From JADGHX01 sp963837755 (GTDB taxonomy: Bacteria > Pseudomonadota > Gammaproteobacteria > Steroidobacterales > Steroidobacteraceae): 64,000 bases of DNA. Below are positions 22,149 to 30,594 of the stretch, one piece after another. A program made the translations under genes and the position numbers. Position 1 is the first letter of the stretch, and each line of letters starts with the position of its first letter. The DNA lies in contig CAWIOP010000003.1 of assembly GCA_963837755.1 (NCBI GenBank), forward strand, positions 620,001 to 684,000. The letters are read 5' to 3'. Under the pieces are notes generated by a model. That model ran no database searches and had not been told where the DNA came from. It saw only the letters and a program-made list of their open reading frames with translations.

Positions 22149-23281
22149 TAGTGCGTGGCGCTGGTGCTGCTGGTGGCAACGCGCCCGGCCGCAGCCGGCG
22201 TGAATTCAGCGGGCGCAGCGGATTCATTCGCGAGCGGCGCGCCTCTGTGCTTCTGCGTATCCACTTTCACGTTCGCGCTGAGGCCCGCGAACAGCGGGTG
22301 ATCGCGGTCCGGGTCTTCGATCTCGACCCGAACGGCCAGGCGCTGTACGACCTTCACCCAGTTGCCCGTGGCGTTCTGCGCCGGCAGGACCGAGAACTGC
22401 GCGCCCGTGCCGGGGCTCAGGCTGGCCACGTGCGCTTTGAAAGTGCGGTCTGCATAGGTATCGATGCGCACGGTGGCGGGCTGCCCTTCACGCATCTTCG
22501 CAAGCTGCACTTCCTTGAAGTTCGCCTCGATCCACAGGTTGTGAGTGGCGACGAGCGCGAACACCGGGCTGGCGGCATTCACGTAGTCCCCCACCTGCAG
22601 CTTTTCCACTTGTGTGACGACACCGTCATCCGGCGCGGTGATGGTGGTGTAGGAGAGGTCGAGCTCCGCGCGATCGAGCTCGGCCTGGGCCTGCTCTACG
22701 GCGGGGTGCTTCATGGGGTCGATGGACGGATTGCCACCGAGATTCGCCACGGTGCTGGCGATCTGCTGTTGAGCGGCGGCCACGGCCTGCGCGGCCGCGT
22801 CGCGCGCGTGAATAGCGCGGTCTACCTGCGCCTGCGAGGAGATGCCGGACGCCAGCAGGCGACTCTGGCGCTCACTCTCGCGCTTCTCATAGTTGAGCGT
22901 GTCTTCGGCCGAGCGCAGCTCGCTCTGCTTCTGGCGATAGGTGGCCTTCATCGAGTCGATCTGCAGCCGCGCATTGTTGAGCTTGGCGCGCGCCTCGTTC
23001 ACTTTGAGCTGGAACGGGCGTTCGTCGAGCTTGAAGAGCACGTTACCCTTGTTGACGCGCTGGTTGTCGTGCACCAGCAGTTCCACGACGCGTCCGGGCA
23101 CATTGGTGCTGATGGCGACGCGTGCGGCGTTCACATAGGCATCTTCAGTGGTCTCGTAGCGACCGCCGGCGAAGTAGAAACAGGCCGCGATGAGCACGAT
23201 GAGCGTGACGCCGCCGATCATGACGGGCCGGCGCAGTCGCTTGACGCGTGAGTGGGTACGGGTGTGGGTCGAGTCGTTCAT
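22148..23281 (-). CDS. emrA: Membrane fusion protein of the HlyD/EmrA family
   Basis: A 377-residue periplasmic adaptor with one N-terminal membrane helix (MIGGVTLIVLIAACFYFAGG, about 21-40). A lipoyl-like half (YVNAARVAISTNVPGRVVEL), a long coiled-coil hairpin (about 100-210), and the returning VSLSPGTGAQFSVLPAQNATG beta-barrel follow, a strong EmrA signature. It bridges EmrB to the outer membrane factor. It overlaps marR (ATGA) and emrB, so all are in one operon. Confidence 0.93.
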   Translation of the reverse strand: MNDSTHTRTHSRVKRLRRPVMIGGVTLIVLIAACFYFAGGRYETTEDAYVNAARVAISTNVPGRVVELLVHDNQRVNKGNVLFKLDERPFQLKVNEARAKLNNARLQIDSMKATYRQKQSELRSAEDTLNYEKRESERQSRLLASGISSQAQVDRAIHARDAAAQAVAAAQQQIASTVANLGGNPSIDPMKHPAVEQAQAELDRAELDLSYTTITAPDDGVVTQVEKLQVGDYVNAASPVFALVATHNLWIEANFKEVQLAKMREGQPATVRIDTYADRTFKAHVASLSPGTGAQFSVLPAQNATGNWVKVVQRLAVRVEIEDPDRDHPLFAGLSANVKVDTQKHRGAPLANESAAPAEFTPAAAGRVATSSTSATH

Positions 23282-23853
23282 CGGGACGCCTTCTTGCGGC
23301 GGGACGGGGTGGCGCGGGGCGCTGCGCGCCGCGCACGTCGGGGGTGTTCCGGCTTGCCGTTCTGCGTGCCAGGGCGCGCCTCGTGGGACGAGGTCGTATC
23401 GCCAGCGGGCAACAGTGCGACGAGGTTGCCGCGAACCCGCTCCAGCATGCTCATCATCTGCTCGCGCTCGGTGGCCGACAGCCCCACCAGGGCCTCGGAC
23501 CGCACCTTGTCACCAATGCGCATGATCTCCGCCAGCACAGGGTCGGACGCGGGCTCGAGGTACAGGCGGTAGGCGCGGCGGTCCGTCGGATCGGCGCGGC
23601 GCTCGATCCAGCCGTCGCGCTCCATGCGGTCGAGCACACGCACGAGAGTCATGGGATCGGTGTCGCTGAGCTCCGCCAGCCTGGCCTGGGTAGCGCCCTC
23701 ATTGCGGGAGAGATAGACGAGCACCTTGCAGTGGGTGAGCGACATGCCCAGCTGCGCCGCGCGCTGCTCGAAATGGCGCACCCACAGGCGCGAGACGTCC
23801 TTCACCAGAAAGCCGAAATGCCGAATCTGCTCCATTCGCCGCAAATCCCCCAT
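23278..23853 (-). CDS. MarR-family regulator of the efflux operon
   Basis: A 191-residue winged-helix repressor. The recognition region TQARLAELSDTDPMTLVRVLDRM, the wing DGWIERRADPTDRRAYRLYL and the surrounding helices fit MarR/EmrR. The C-terminal 35 residues are basic and low-complexity, longer than usual. The start at 23853 (after AAAGAGG) or ATG 23835 both fit; in-frame sequence upstream has no family similarity. As first gene of the operon it probably represses its own transcription and that of the pump until a drug-like ligand binds. Confidence 0.88.
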   Translation of the reverse strand: MGDLRRMEQIRHFGFLVKDVSRLWVRHFEQRAAQLGMSLTHCKVLVYLSRNEGATQARLAELSDTDPMTLVRVLDRMERDGWIERRADPTDRRAYRLYLEPASDPVLAEIMRIGDKVRSEALVGLSATEREQMMSMLERVRGNLVALLPAGDTTSSHEARPGTQNGKPEHPRRARRAAPRATPSRRKKASR

Positions 23854-23894
23854 GCCTCTTTCGAGGCAGATCGCAGAGCGTGTGACTATAGACG

Positions 23895-23909
23895 GTGATG
23901 CTATATCAC
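23895..23909. promoter_or_regulatory. Putative MarR operator upstream of the efflux operon
   Basis: GTGAT (23895-23899) and ATCAC (23905-23909) form an inverted repeat with a five-base AT-rich centre (GCTAT), about 42 bases before the marR start. The patch around it (TATAG, TATATCAC) is the only AT-rich region near, so it probably overlaps the promoter. The size and form fit MarR-family binding sites; binding is inferred. Confidence 0.5.
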
Positions 23910-23948
23910 GCGTTACGATCGTCAAGGCCGGGCGGCCGCGGCGCGCGT

Positions 23949-25661
23949 CTAGAAGCTGTGCTGGGTGGAAACCAGGAACTGCACCGTCTGTATGTCGGAG
24001 CCGCCGTCCAGCGGCACCGCTACGTCCAGGTGCAGCACGTTGCCGAGCGCCGAGCGGCTGCTGCCGAGTCGTAGCCCGAAGCCCACGTCTTTCAACAGGC
24101 CCTGGGAGGTCGTGCCGCCGGGGTTCGGGCCCCACGTGCGGCCGACGTCCGCAAACACGGCGCCGCCGACGTTGAAGAGCCGGAAGGGATACCAGTTCGT
24201 GAAGACGCGCTGCTCGGCGGTGATGAGCCAGCGGCCGTCACCCGCCTGATAGCGCAATGGGTAGCCGCGCAGGCCGTTGTCGCCTCCCAGCAGGACCTGG
24301 TGATCCAGGTCGAGGTTCGAGCCCACGTCCGCCAATGCCTCGAGGAACAGCAGCCGCCGTTCGGACTGGCGGAAGTAATAGCGCGCCGCCACTCCGGCCA
24401 GCACATCTGCGAAGCCGCTGTCTTCACGCCGGCCGGTGAGCGTGGAGCTCAGTAGCAATCGATGCCGCGTTCCCGGCACGAAACCGTGCGACACGCCGCC
24501 CTCGAAGACCCACGCGTTGCGATCCGAGCCCAGCGTGGAGGAGGCGAGGCCGAGCCGCGCGTGCGCGTGCAAGCCGAGCAGGAAGTCTTCCGTCTTCTCG
24601 ATCTGGTCGCGGTTGCGCGCTTTTTCGTACTCATCCTGGAGCCACTCGTAGCCGACCCAGGGGTAGACGAGCTTGCGGTCCGGCGGCACGAGCGTGGTCG
24701 GGCCGCTCTCCCCGACGATGCGCTCGAAGCGCGACTCGTCGTGGGTGGCGCCGAAGGTGAGCCGCGCCACCCAGCCGTTGCGAAGCCCGTGAGACCAGCC
24801 GCCGTAGACGGTGGCGTCACGACCGCGCACGCCGAACTGGTCGCGGATCTCGCCGAGGTCATAGCGCGAGTCGACGCGCTCGTCGCTCTTCGCAGCCACG
24901 CCGGTGGCCCAGCGTGAGTCGAGCGCGTAGAACGGGTGCTCGAAGTTGAGCTCGTGCGTGCGGCCGTCGCTGTTGTCGGAATAGCCGGCGGTCATCGTCC
25001 ACCACGACCCGAGCAGTTGCGGGTCGTGATAGAGAAGCTTCGTGGATGTGCGATCGACATCGGACTCGCGTCCCAGGCTGATCTGGCTGCCGAGGCCCAG
25101 CAGGTTCAGCTCCTCCACGCCAAAGCCGCTGGAGCTCTTGCCGCCCTTGCGGCCGTAGGAGACATGGGGGTTCAGCGTCCACACGTCGTGCGTCAACACT
25201 TCAACGTCGACCACGCCGTCATGCCACGCCACGGGCCAAATGGTCGCGTCCTGCAGATAGCGCGTGCCGCGCAGGATGCGCTCGGATTCTTCGAGCAGCC
25301 GCCCGTCGTACGCCGCGCCGGCGCTGAACAGCAGTTGGTCCTGAACCGTGGAGGTGCGCGTGCCGATGTGCAGCCTGTTGGCTAGCCGGAACAACCTGGC
25401 GTCTTCGTCAGCGCGCGACGTGTCGAAGATATTGCGCGTGACGATGCGCACCTCGCCAATGCGCGCGTGCGCAGCTTCGAGCGCCGCGTCCGTCGGAACA
25501 TCCGCCGGCCGTTCGAGCGCCTCCTTCGTTGCGCGCGCCCGCACGTTCGGCAACAACCCTGCGTCGTCGGCACTGGCTGCCTGGCAGGCGAGAATCACCG
25601 CTACGGCGATGGAGATTCGTGCGGTCACAGCCCGTTGGACGGCCCGCCGAGGCGCAAACAA
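23949..25661 (-). CDS. BamA/ShlB-like outer membrane beta-barrel protein
   Basis: A 570-residue exported protein. It has a signal peptide (ISIAVAVILACQAASA), one POTRA-like region at about 70-160 (GEVRIVTRNIFD, VVDVEVLTHDVW) and a C-terminal barrel whose strands alternate polar and aromatic residues. LRGYPLRYQAGDGRW fits the conserved loop-6 RGY element of the Omp85 superfamily, and the protein ends in Phe, as required for BAM-dependent insertion. It has fewer POTRA domains than BamA or TamA. Possible roles are secretion or surface assembly; no partner effector gene is adjacent. Confidence 0.8.
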   Translation of the reverse strand: MFAPRRAVQRAVTARISIAVAVILACQAASADDAGLLPNVRARATKEALERPADVPTDAALEAAHARIGEVRIVTRNIFDTSRADEDARLFRLANRLHIGTRTSTVQDQLLFSAGAAYDGRLLEESERILRGTRYLQDATIWPVAWHDGVVDVEVLTHDVWTLNPHVSYGRKGGKSSSGFGVEELNLLGLGSQISLGRESDVDRTSTKLLYHDPQLLGSWWTMTAGYSDNSDGRTHELNFEHPFYALDSRWATGVAAKSDERVDSRYDLGEIRDQFGVRGRDATVYGGWSHGLRNGWVARLTFGATHDESRFERIVGESGPTTLVPPDRKLVYPWVGYEWLQDEYEKARNRDQIEKTEDFLLGLHAHARLGLASSTLGSDRNAWVFEGGVSHGFVPGTRHRLLLSSTLTGRREDSGFADVLAGVAARYYFRQSERRLLFLEALADVGSNLDLDHQVLLGGDNGLRGYPLRYQAGDGRWLITAEQRVFTNWYPFRLFNVGGAVFADVGRTWGPNPGGTTSQGLLKDVGFGLRLGSSRSALGNVLHLDVAVPLDGGSDIQTVQFLVSTQHSF

Positions 25662-25805
25662 TCGGGCGAAAAATCGCGCAAACCCGCGGCGTGCAAGCCA
25701 CGCTCGTGACCTTAGGCCGGTCGGGTGCGGCCGGCGGCCTTCCTCGCGGCAGGCCGATCTTCTAACGTCCGCGACATGGCAATCCGTAAATCAAGGGGGG
25801 CAGTC

Positions 25806-26798
25806 ATGACCCAGGTCGTCCGCGTACACCAGCCCGGTGGGCCCGAAGCGCTGCGCATCGAAAATCTCGACGTACGCGCGCCGGGGCCGGGCGAGCTGCG
25901 CCTGCGTGTGGAGGCCATCGGCCTGAATCGCGCCGAGGCGATGTTTCGCTCGGGCAGCTACCTGCAGGCAGCGAGCCTGCCCACGCTCATCGGCTATGAA
26001 GGCGTTGGCACCGTTCAGGCGCTTGGGCCGGGCGTGGAGGGGTTCGCCGTGGGCGACCGTGTATGCGTGGTGCCGAGTTATCGCCAGGGCGAGTACGGCA
26101 TGTATGCCGAAGAAGCCATCGTGCCGGCGAAGAGCCTGCTGCAGGCTCCGCCAGGCCTCTCGCCGGTCGAAGCAGCGTCCATCTGGATGCAGTACTTCAC
26201 GGCGATGGCGATCATCGAGATTGGCAAGGCGACGGTGGGTGACCATGTAATCATCCGCGCGCCGTCGAGCAGCGTGGGAATTGCCGCCATTCAACTCGCC
26301 AACTGGGCAGGAGCCACGCCCATCGCCGCCACGCGCCGCAGTGACAAGGCCGCGGCACTGAAGGCGCAGGGCGCAAAGCACGTGGTGGCCACGGAAGAGC
26401 AGGATCTCGTCGCGGAAGTCATGCGCATCACGCAGGGCAAGGGCGCGCGCCTCGTGTTCGACCCCGTCGGTGGGCCGTACGTAGACAAGCTTGCGAACGC
26501 CATGGCGGATGAAGGCATTCTTTTCATCTACGGCAGCCTGAGCGGGCAGACCACTCCGTTCCCGCACTGGCCGGCCGCCCTCAAGGGCCTGAGTGTGCGC
26601 GGCTGGGTGGCCTCGCACATCTGGGGCCGGCCCGAACGCTATGCGCGCGCGCAGAACCTGGTTCTGCGCGGTCTTGCCGAAGGGCGCCTGAAGCCGGTGA
26701 TCGCGAAGACGTTCCCGCTCTCGCAGATCGTCGAGGCGCACCGCTACCTTGAGTCCAATCAGCAACTCGGAAAAATCGTCGTCACGGTGAACTCATGA
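25806..26798 (+). CDS. Zinc-free MDR oxidoreductase (quinone oxidoreductase-like)
   Basis: A 330-residue medium-chain dehydrogenase/reductase. The N-terminal GroES-like part has LRLRVEAIGLNRAEAMFR and IGYEGVGTV, and the cofactor part has IIRAPSSSVGIAAIQLA, an altered Rossmann loop. The Cys/His zinc ligands of alcohol dehydrogenases are absent, which points to the NADPH quinone-reductase branch. The start at ATG 25806 follows GGGGGGC. It overlaps the next gene by four bases (ATGA), so the two reductases are co-expressed. The substrate is unknown. Confidence 0.85.
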   Translation: MTQVVRVHQPGGPEALRIENLDVRAPGPGELRLRVEAIGLNRAEAMFRSGSYLQAASLPTLIGYEGVGTVQALGPGVEGFAVGDRVCVVPSYRQGEYGMYAEEAIVPAKSLLQAPPGLSPVEAASIWMQYFTAMAIIEIGKATVGDHVIIRAPSSSVGIAAIQLANWAGATPIAATRRSDKAAALKAQGAKHVVATEEQDLVAEVMRITQGKGARLVFDPVGGPYVDKLANAMADEGILFIYGSLSGQTTPFPHWPAALKGLSVRGWVASHIWGRPERYARAQNLVLRGLAEGRLKPVIAKTFPLSQIVEAHRYLESNQQLGKIVVTVNS

Positions 26799-27613
26799 AC
26801 TTTCGAAAGCTCGCAATTCTCTTCGCACTGGGGTTCGCGCCGCTGGCCGCCCAAGCCGCGTTCAAGCCCGGCGCGCCCACGGTGCTCATCACGGGCGCCA
26901 ATCGCGGCATAGGCCTCGAGCTCGCGCGGCAATATGCCGCGAAAGACTGGAACGTGATCGCCACCACGCGTCGCCCGGTGGACGACAAGGGCGCGGCAGA
27001 CCTGCGCGCCATCGCGCAGAAGCACCCGAACCTCGTCATCGAGCGCATCGACGTCACCGACAGCGCCATGATTCGCAGCGTGGCCGCGAAGTACGAGGAC
27101 CAGCCCATCGACGTGCTCATCAACAACGCGGCCGCCGTGGAAACCACTTTCCAGGCCGATATGGAGAAGGTGAGCATCCCCTACGACAAGATCGACTACG
27201 ACGCCGCGCGTAACGACTTCGACGTGAACACCCTCGGGCCCATGCGCATGGTGCAGGCGTTCATGCCGAATGTGGAGCGCTCGAAGCAGAAGAAGATAGT
27301 GAACGTCACGTCGTTCATCGGCTCGTTCGGCCGCGGCATGGCGAGCCCGATGGGCATGAACTACGGCGCGAGCAAGGCGGCGCTCAACATGTATACCTAC
27401 AAGCTCCACTTTGCGGTGAAGGCGAAGGGCGTGGTGGCGTCGCTGGTGGAGCCGATCCTGGTTGCCAGCAAGCCCGGCGTGGGGGACAACCCGATGGCCA
27501 AGCCCATCGATCAGGAAGTGGCGCGGCTCGTGAAGATCATCGACGGCATGACCATCGAGAACGCGGGCGGCAAGATCACGAACTTCTCAACGGGCGAGAT
27601 CGACCCGTTCTGA
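26795..27613 (+). CDS. Short-chain dehydrogenase with a signal peptide
   Basis: A 272-residue SDR. After an apparent Sec signal (MNFRKLAILFALGFAPLAAQA) comes the cofactor motif TGANRGIG, then NNAA, a Ser in the VNVTSFIGS strand and the catalytic YGASK. The fold and active site look complete. Most SDRs are cytosolic because they need NAD(P)H, so an exported one is odd. Alternatively the hydrophobic segment is a membrane anchor or is mis-called. It is coupled to the upstream oxidoreductase. Confidence 0.85.
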   Translation: MNFRKLAILFALGFAPLAAQAAFKPGAPTVLITGANRGIGLELARQYAAKDWNVIATTRRPVDDKGAADLRAIAQKHPNLVIERIDVTDSAMIRSVAAKYEDQPIDVLINNAAAVETTFQADMEKVSIPYDKIDYDAARNDFDVNTLGPMRMVQAFMPNVERSKQKKIVNVTSFIGSFGRGMASPMGMNYGASKAALNMYTYKLHFAVKAKGVVASLVEPILVASKPGVGDNPMAKPIDQEVARLVKIIDGMTIENAGGKITNFSTGEIDPF

Positions 27614-27620
27614 AGCGGCG

Positions 27621-27842
27621 CTACTGGGCCGCGGCGTACTCCGCGTCGCTGGCTTGCGCCCGGACGATCGACGGGCGCGAGCACACACGCTCCACATAGG
27701 CCTTGATGGCCGGTGTCTCGGGCACGAGCTTGAAGTTCGTCGTCCACTTCAGGGCCATACCCCACAGCACGTCGGCCGCGGTGAACTTCTCACCGAGAAT
27801 CCATGGGTCTTTGCCCAGCTGGTCGTTCAGCGTCTTGAGCAT
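27621..27842 (-). pseudogene. Glutathione S-transferase C-terminal remnant
   Basis: The 73 residues read as the alpha-helical C-terminal domain of a GST: WILGEKFTAADVLWGMALKW is the family's substrate-site helix and the end resembles the last helix. The thioredoxin-fold N-terminal domain that binds glutathione is missing, and the sequence upstream (27843-27873) does not continue it. It is probably the tail of a gene cut by deletion. Confidence 0.7.
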
Positions 27843-27873
27843 TGAAACCCGGGCCCGCGCGGGCCATGGAGCG

Positions 27874-28818
27874 TTACTGAATTGTCTTGCTTACGATCGT
27901 GGAGGCGGCGCTTTCCATGCCGCTGCTCGTGTATGCCTTCACCGTGAAGTACCACGTGCCGGGAGAGAGGTTCTCCACGAGGTAGCTCGAAACACCCGCC
28001 GTCGCGATCTGCGCCACATTCGTCAGCGCGGCGGTCGAAGTGCCGTAGGAGAGGCGGTATCCAGACAGGTCAGTGAGCGAGGAGCCGTCTGTGTTGGTAG
28101 TGGGAGGAGTCCACGAAATCTGCGCGGTGCCGTTCGACACCTGGTTCACCGTGATGCTGAAGGCCGGCAGCGAAGTGGTCGCCGTGCCGTCGCTCACGCT
28201 GATGACGATGTTTGCATAGGAACCGGCATCGCCTGCCGCCGGGGTGCCCGAGAGGAGACCGCTCGAGGTGGTGAACGTTGCCCACGAGGGCTTGCCCGAG
28301 ATCGAGAAGGTGAGCGTGTTGCCCTCGGCGTCGTACGCCGTCGGCTTGAAGGAGTAGGCCGTGCCGACGTTGATCGCCGTTACCGGCGTGCCCGTGATGG
28401 TGGGCGCGGTGTTGGCTGGCGCCGGCGCCGGCTCAGTCGTCGTGGTCGACGCGCTCGTCACCGTGATGGAGAACGGCGCAAGCTTCGCTGTCGTCTTGCC
28501 GTCGGACACCGTGATGATGATGTTCGCGTAGGTGCCAATGTGGCGCGTGCGCGGCACACCGTAGAGCGTGCCACGATATTTGCTGAAGCTGAGCCAACCC
28601 GGCTTGCCGCTGACGCTGAAGCGCAGGCGGGTCGTTGCGTTGCCGCTGACCGTGGGTGTGAATGAGTAGGTCCGGTCGACCGTGGCGGTGGTGGCCGGTT
28701 GACCCGAGATGGTCAGAGTGGTGGCCGCCGTGGCGGTCGTCACGTGCCCCATGGCGAGGAGCGCCATGCTCAGCAGAGCGCAGAACAATGGTCGCTTCAG
28801 AGCGTTCGCAAGATTCAT
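27874..28818 (-). CDS. Exported Ig-like/fibronectin type III protein under c-di-GMP control
   Basis: A 314-residue secreted protein. It has a signal peptide (ALLSMALLAMGHVTTATA) and two He_PIG-type Ig-like repeats of about 95 residues, each carrying YANIIITVSDG or YANIVISVSDG. A Thr/Ala/Pro linker separates them, and an FnIII-like module (YRLSYGTSTAALT, SYLVENLSPGTWYFTVKAY) ends the protein. It is likely a surface or matrix adhesin. ATG 28818 is chosen because a full signal peptide starts there and GGGGG precedes it. The leader contains a cyclic-di-GMP-I riboswitch and a terminator, so synthesis should follow the motile/sessile switch. Confidence 0.85.
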   Translation of the reverse strand: MNLANALKRPLFCALLSMALLAMGHVTTATAATTLTISGQPATTATVDRTYSFTPTVSGNATTRLRFSVSGKPGWLSFSKYRGTLYGVPRTRHIGTYANIIITVSDGKTTAKLAPFSITVTSASTTTTEPAPAPANTAPTITGTPVTAINVGTAYSFKPTAYDAEGNTLTFSISGKPSWATFTTSSGLLSGTPAAGDAGSYANIVISVSDGTATTSLPAFSITVNQVSNGTAQISWTPPTTNTDGSSLTDLSGYRLSYGTSTAALTNVAQIATAGVSSYLVENLSPGTWYFTVKAYTSSGMESAASTIVSKTIQ

Positions 28819-28879
28819 CTGGACCCCCGGCGAGCATTGCGGCCTTTCGGTCGCGGCGCGTGCCGCCGGTGGATGACTC

Positions 28880-28910
28880 AAAAACCAACGACGCGCATCG
28901 GGCCGCATCG
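28880..28910 (-). terminator. Riboswitch-linked intrinsic terminator
   Basis: On the minus strand CGATGCG (28910-28904) pairs with CGCGTCG (28895-28889), one pair being G-U, around an 8-base loop. TTGGTTTTT (28888-28880) follows. It starts right after the c-di-GMP aptamer and ends 61 bases before the gene, the usual layout of a transcription-terminating expression platform. Confidence 0.75.
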
Positions 28911-29000
28911 GTTCGCTCCTGGTATCCCCGCTATCCGCGCGCATTGCGTGCGGACCGGTAGCTTTGCGTCCCCGCCTTGCGGTGGGTTTGCCCTTGACAG
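28911..29000 (-). promoter_or_regulatory. Cyclic-di-GMP-I (GEMM) riboswitch
   Basis: Read on the minus strand from 29000, the RNA has the class hallmarks in order: AGGGCAAACC, a small stem capped by GCAA (CCGCAAGG), GGGACGCAAAGC, a variable stem, then GGAUAGCGGGGAUACCAGG. These match the conserved core of the GEMM-I aptamer, including the tetraloop and tetraloop-receptor parts. It lies in the leader of the Ig-like protein gene and is followed by an intrinsic terminator. Whether c-di-GMP turns the gene on or off cannot be told from sequence alone. Confidence 0.93.
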
Positions 29001-29259
29001 TTGCTTCAACTCCCGCCTCCGGTCCGTGGCCCCGGTGCGGAACTGTCGCGTCGATTGTTCGATCGCGAGTCGCGTTGATCGAATCCGATACGTCAACGCG
29101 ATGAGCGAAGTAAACCTTGCCCGTGTCGCCGAGACAATGTGCGCAATCGCCTACATGTCGGCAGGAAGCGACGGGAATTCCGCGGCGAAACGCACCTGGT
29201 ATCGTTTTCGGTATGGTGCGGACCGCGCTTGAAAAAAAGGCGGTTTGCGCGCGCGAGGC

Positions 29260-30156
29260 CTAGTGGGCGCTTTCTTCTTCGAGGCGTTTGCGAAGACGCT
29301 CGCGGGAAGCCTCTACGTACATGTCACACGCGGCCGGATCGATAAGTCCGTCACGGTTTTTCCGCGACTCGCGCTTTTCGAGCCGTTCCCACAGCCCGGT
29401 AACCGCCGGGTGCGTGCTCACGAGGATGTCGCACGGCAGCGCGGTGAGCGTTGCGTAGCTCTTCTGGAAATCCTTCAGCACGCCGGGGTAACTCTTGTTG
29501 TTCGTGAACTTGAAATCCGGCGCGGAGACGGGCGTGAGACTGTCTGCATACACCATGTCGAGACAGCGCTGCGCCTCGCACGACTTCCAGCTCCAGCTGG
29601 TGCCGCCCGGGGTGTGACCGGGCGTGAAGTGAGCAGTCACGTCGAGGGCGCCCACGCGCACGACGCCGCCGTCCTTGAGCACCGAGACACTCGATACTCT
29701 GGCGATGGGCTGGATGAGGCCGAACTGAGGATCGTCCCGGCCGACACCGCCATGCTCCAGCACCCTGGCGCTGGCCGGGCTGGCCCACACCTCCGCGCCA
29801 CTCATCCGTTGCAGTTCGGCGATGCCGCCCGCGTGGTCGAAGTGAACATGCGAGTTGAGGATGACCTTGATGTCTTCCACGCGAAAGCCGAGCGAGCGCA
29901 CGTTCGCCGCAATCTTCGGCGCGGACTCCGGCAGCGCTCCGTCGATGAGCACGTGGCCCTTGTCGGACGTGATGAGAATGGAGCCGAGCCCACGCGGGCC
30001 TACGTAATACGAATTGCCGTAGAGCCTGAACGGGGCCTGCGTTTCATTCCACGCGGCGCAGGAGTCGCACGGCGGCACTTGCTCGCCGGCCGCGGCGGCC
30101 ACGCTGGCGAGTGACCAAAGAGTCGCGGTGGACAGCAATCGTAGTGTCAAAGTCAT
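29260..30156 (-). CDS. Subclass B3-type metallo-beta-lactamase fold hydrolase
   Basis: A 298-residue periplasmic MBL-fold protein with signal peptide (TLWSLASVAAAA). The zinc site is complete for subclass B3: H103-V-H105-F-D107-H108, a His in TPGHTPGGTSW and a third in ILVSTHP. The segment YADSLTPVSAPDFKF resembles the corresponding loop of CAU-1-like B3 enzymes, where the B1 Cys ligand is replaced. It could be a chromosomal carbapenem-hydrolysing enzyme or a related hydrolase; activity is not provable from sequence. It stands alone between the riboswitch region and gene remnants. Confidence 0.85.
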   Translation of the reverse strand: MTLTLRLLSTATLWSLASVAAAAGEQVPPCDSCAAWNETQAPFRLYGNSYYVGPRGLGSILITSDKGHVLIDGALPESAPKIAANVRSLGFRVEDIKVILNSHVHFDHAGGIAELQRMSGAEVWASPASARVLEHGGVGRDDPQFGLIQPIARVSSVSVLKDGGVVRVGALDVTAHFTPGHTPGGTSWSWKSCEAQRCLDMVYADSLTPVSAPDFKFTNNKSYPGVLKDFQKSYATLTALPCDILVSTHPAVTGLWERLEKRESRKNRDGLIDPAACDMYVEASRERLRKRLEEESAH

Positions 30157-30282
30157 GAGGCATTCTTTCCCTGTATGGGCGCAGCCGGCTCAGGCGTATG
30201 ACCTGCACGTGATCTGTGGCGGCATTGGCCGCAAGCCCAATGCCGCTGACGCCGCCGGCTGCCTCTATATAGCCGATCGGAG

Positions 30283-30386
30283 CTAGTTGCGCATGACCAC
30301 CGGCACGGCGAGCGACAGTCGCCATGACTGCTGCCAGGTGACGCGGTCGGAGGTGACGTTCTCGCCGCCGGACGTGAGCTCAGACG
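30283..30386 (-). pseudogene. C-terminal remnant of an unidentified minus-strand gene
   Basis: A minus-strand frame ending in TAG (30285-30283) reads SELTSGGENVTSDRVTWQQ and continues to AVPVVMRN. It has no start and stops being coherent at about 30386, exactly where a plus-strand remnant begins. The Ser/Thr-rich run ending in alternating hydrophobics could be a beta-strand tail. The family is not recognised. Confidence 0.35.
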
Positions 30387-30542
30387 GGTGGTGACGGGTT
30401 CGCCGTGCTCACGAACGGCACGAACCTGCTCGGCGGCGCGCAGGATATCGACGCGCTGATCGCCTACCTCGCCGCTTACAAGGCGCCGAACGCGCCGTAC
30501 GACCCGGCCGCGGTGCCTGCCCGCGTCACGAAGCTGCCCTGA
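30387..30542 (+). pseudogene. 5'-nucleotidase C-terminal remnant
   Basis: An in-frame stretch beginning GGDGFAVLTNGTN and continuing LLGGAQDIDALIAYLAAYKA to a TGA at 30540-30542 matches the conserved end of periplasmic 5'-nucleotidases/2',3'-cyclic phosphodiesterases (the GGDGF adenine-site loop and the D-DAL-Y helix). About 50 codons remain of a protein normally over 500. The rest has been replaced by unrelated sequence in reverse orientation, which marks a deletion or rearrangement joint. Confidence 0.65.
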
Positions 30543-30594
30543 TCGGCAGAAACGGTTGATGATGCGCGCCGGGCGAAGGGAATCGCCTGGCGCG

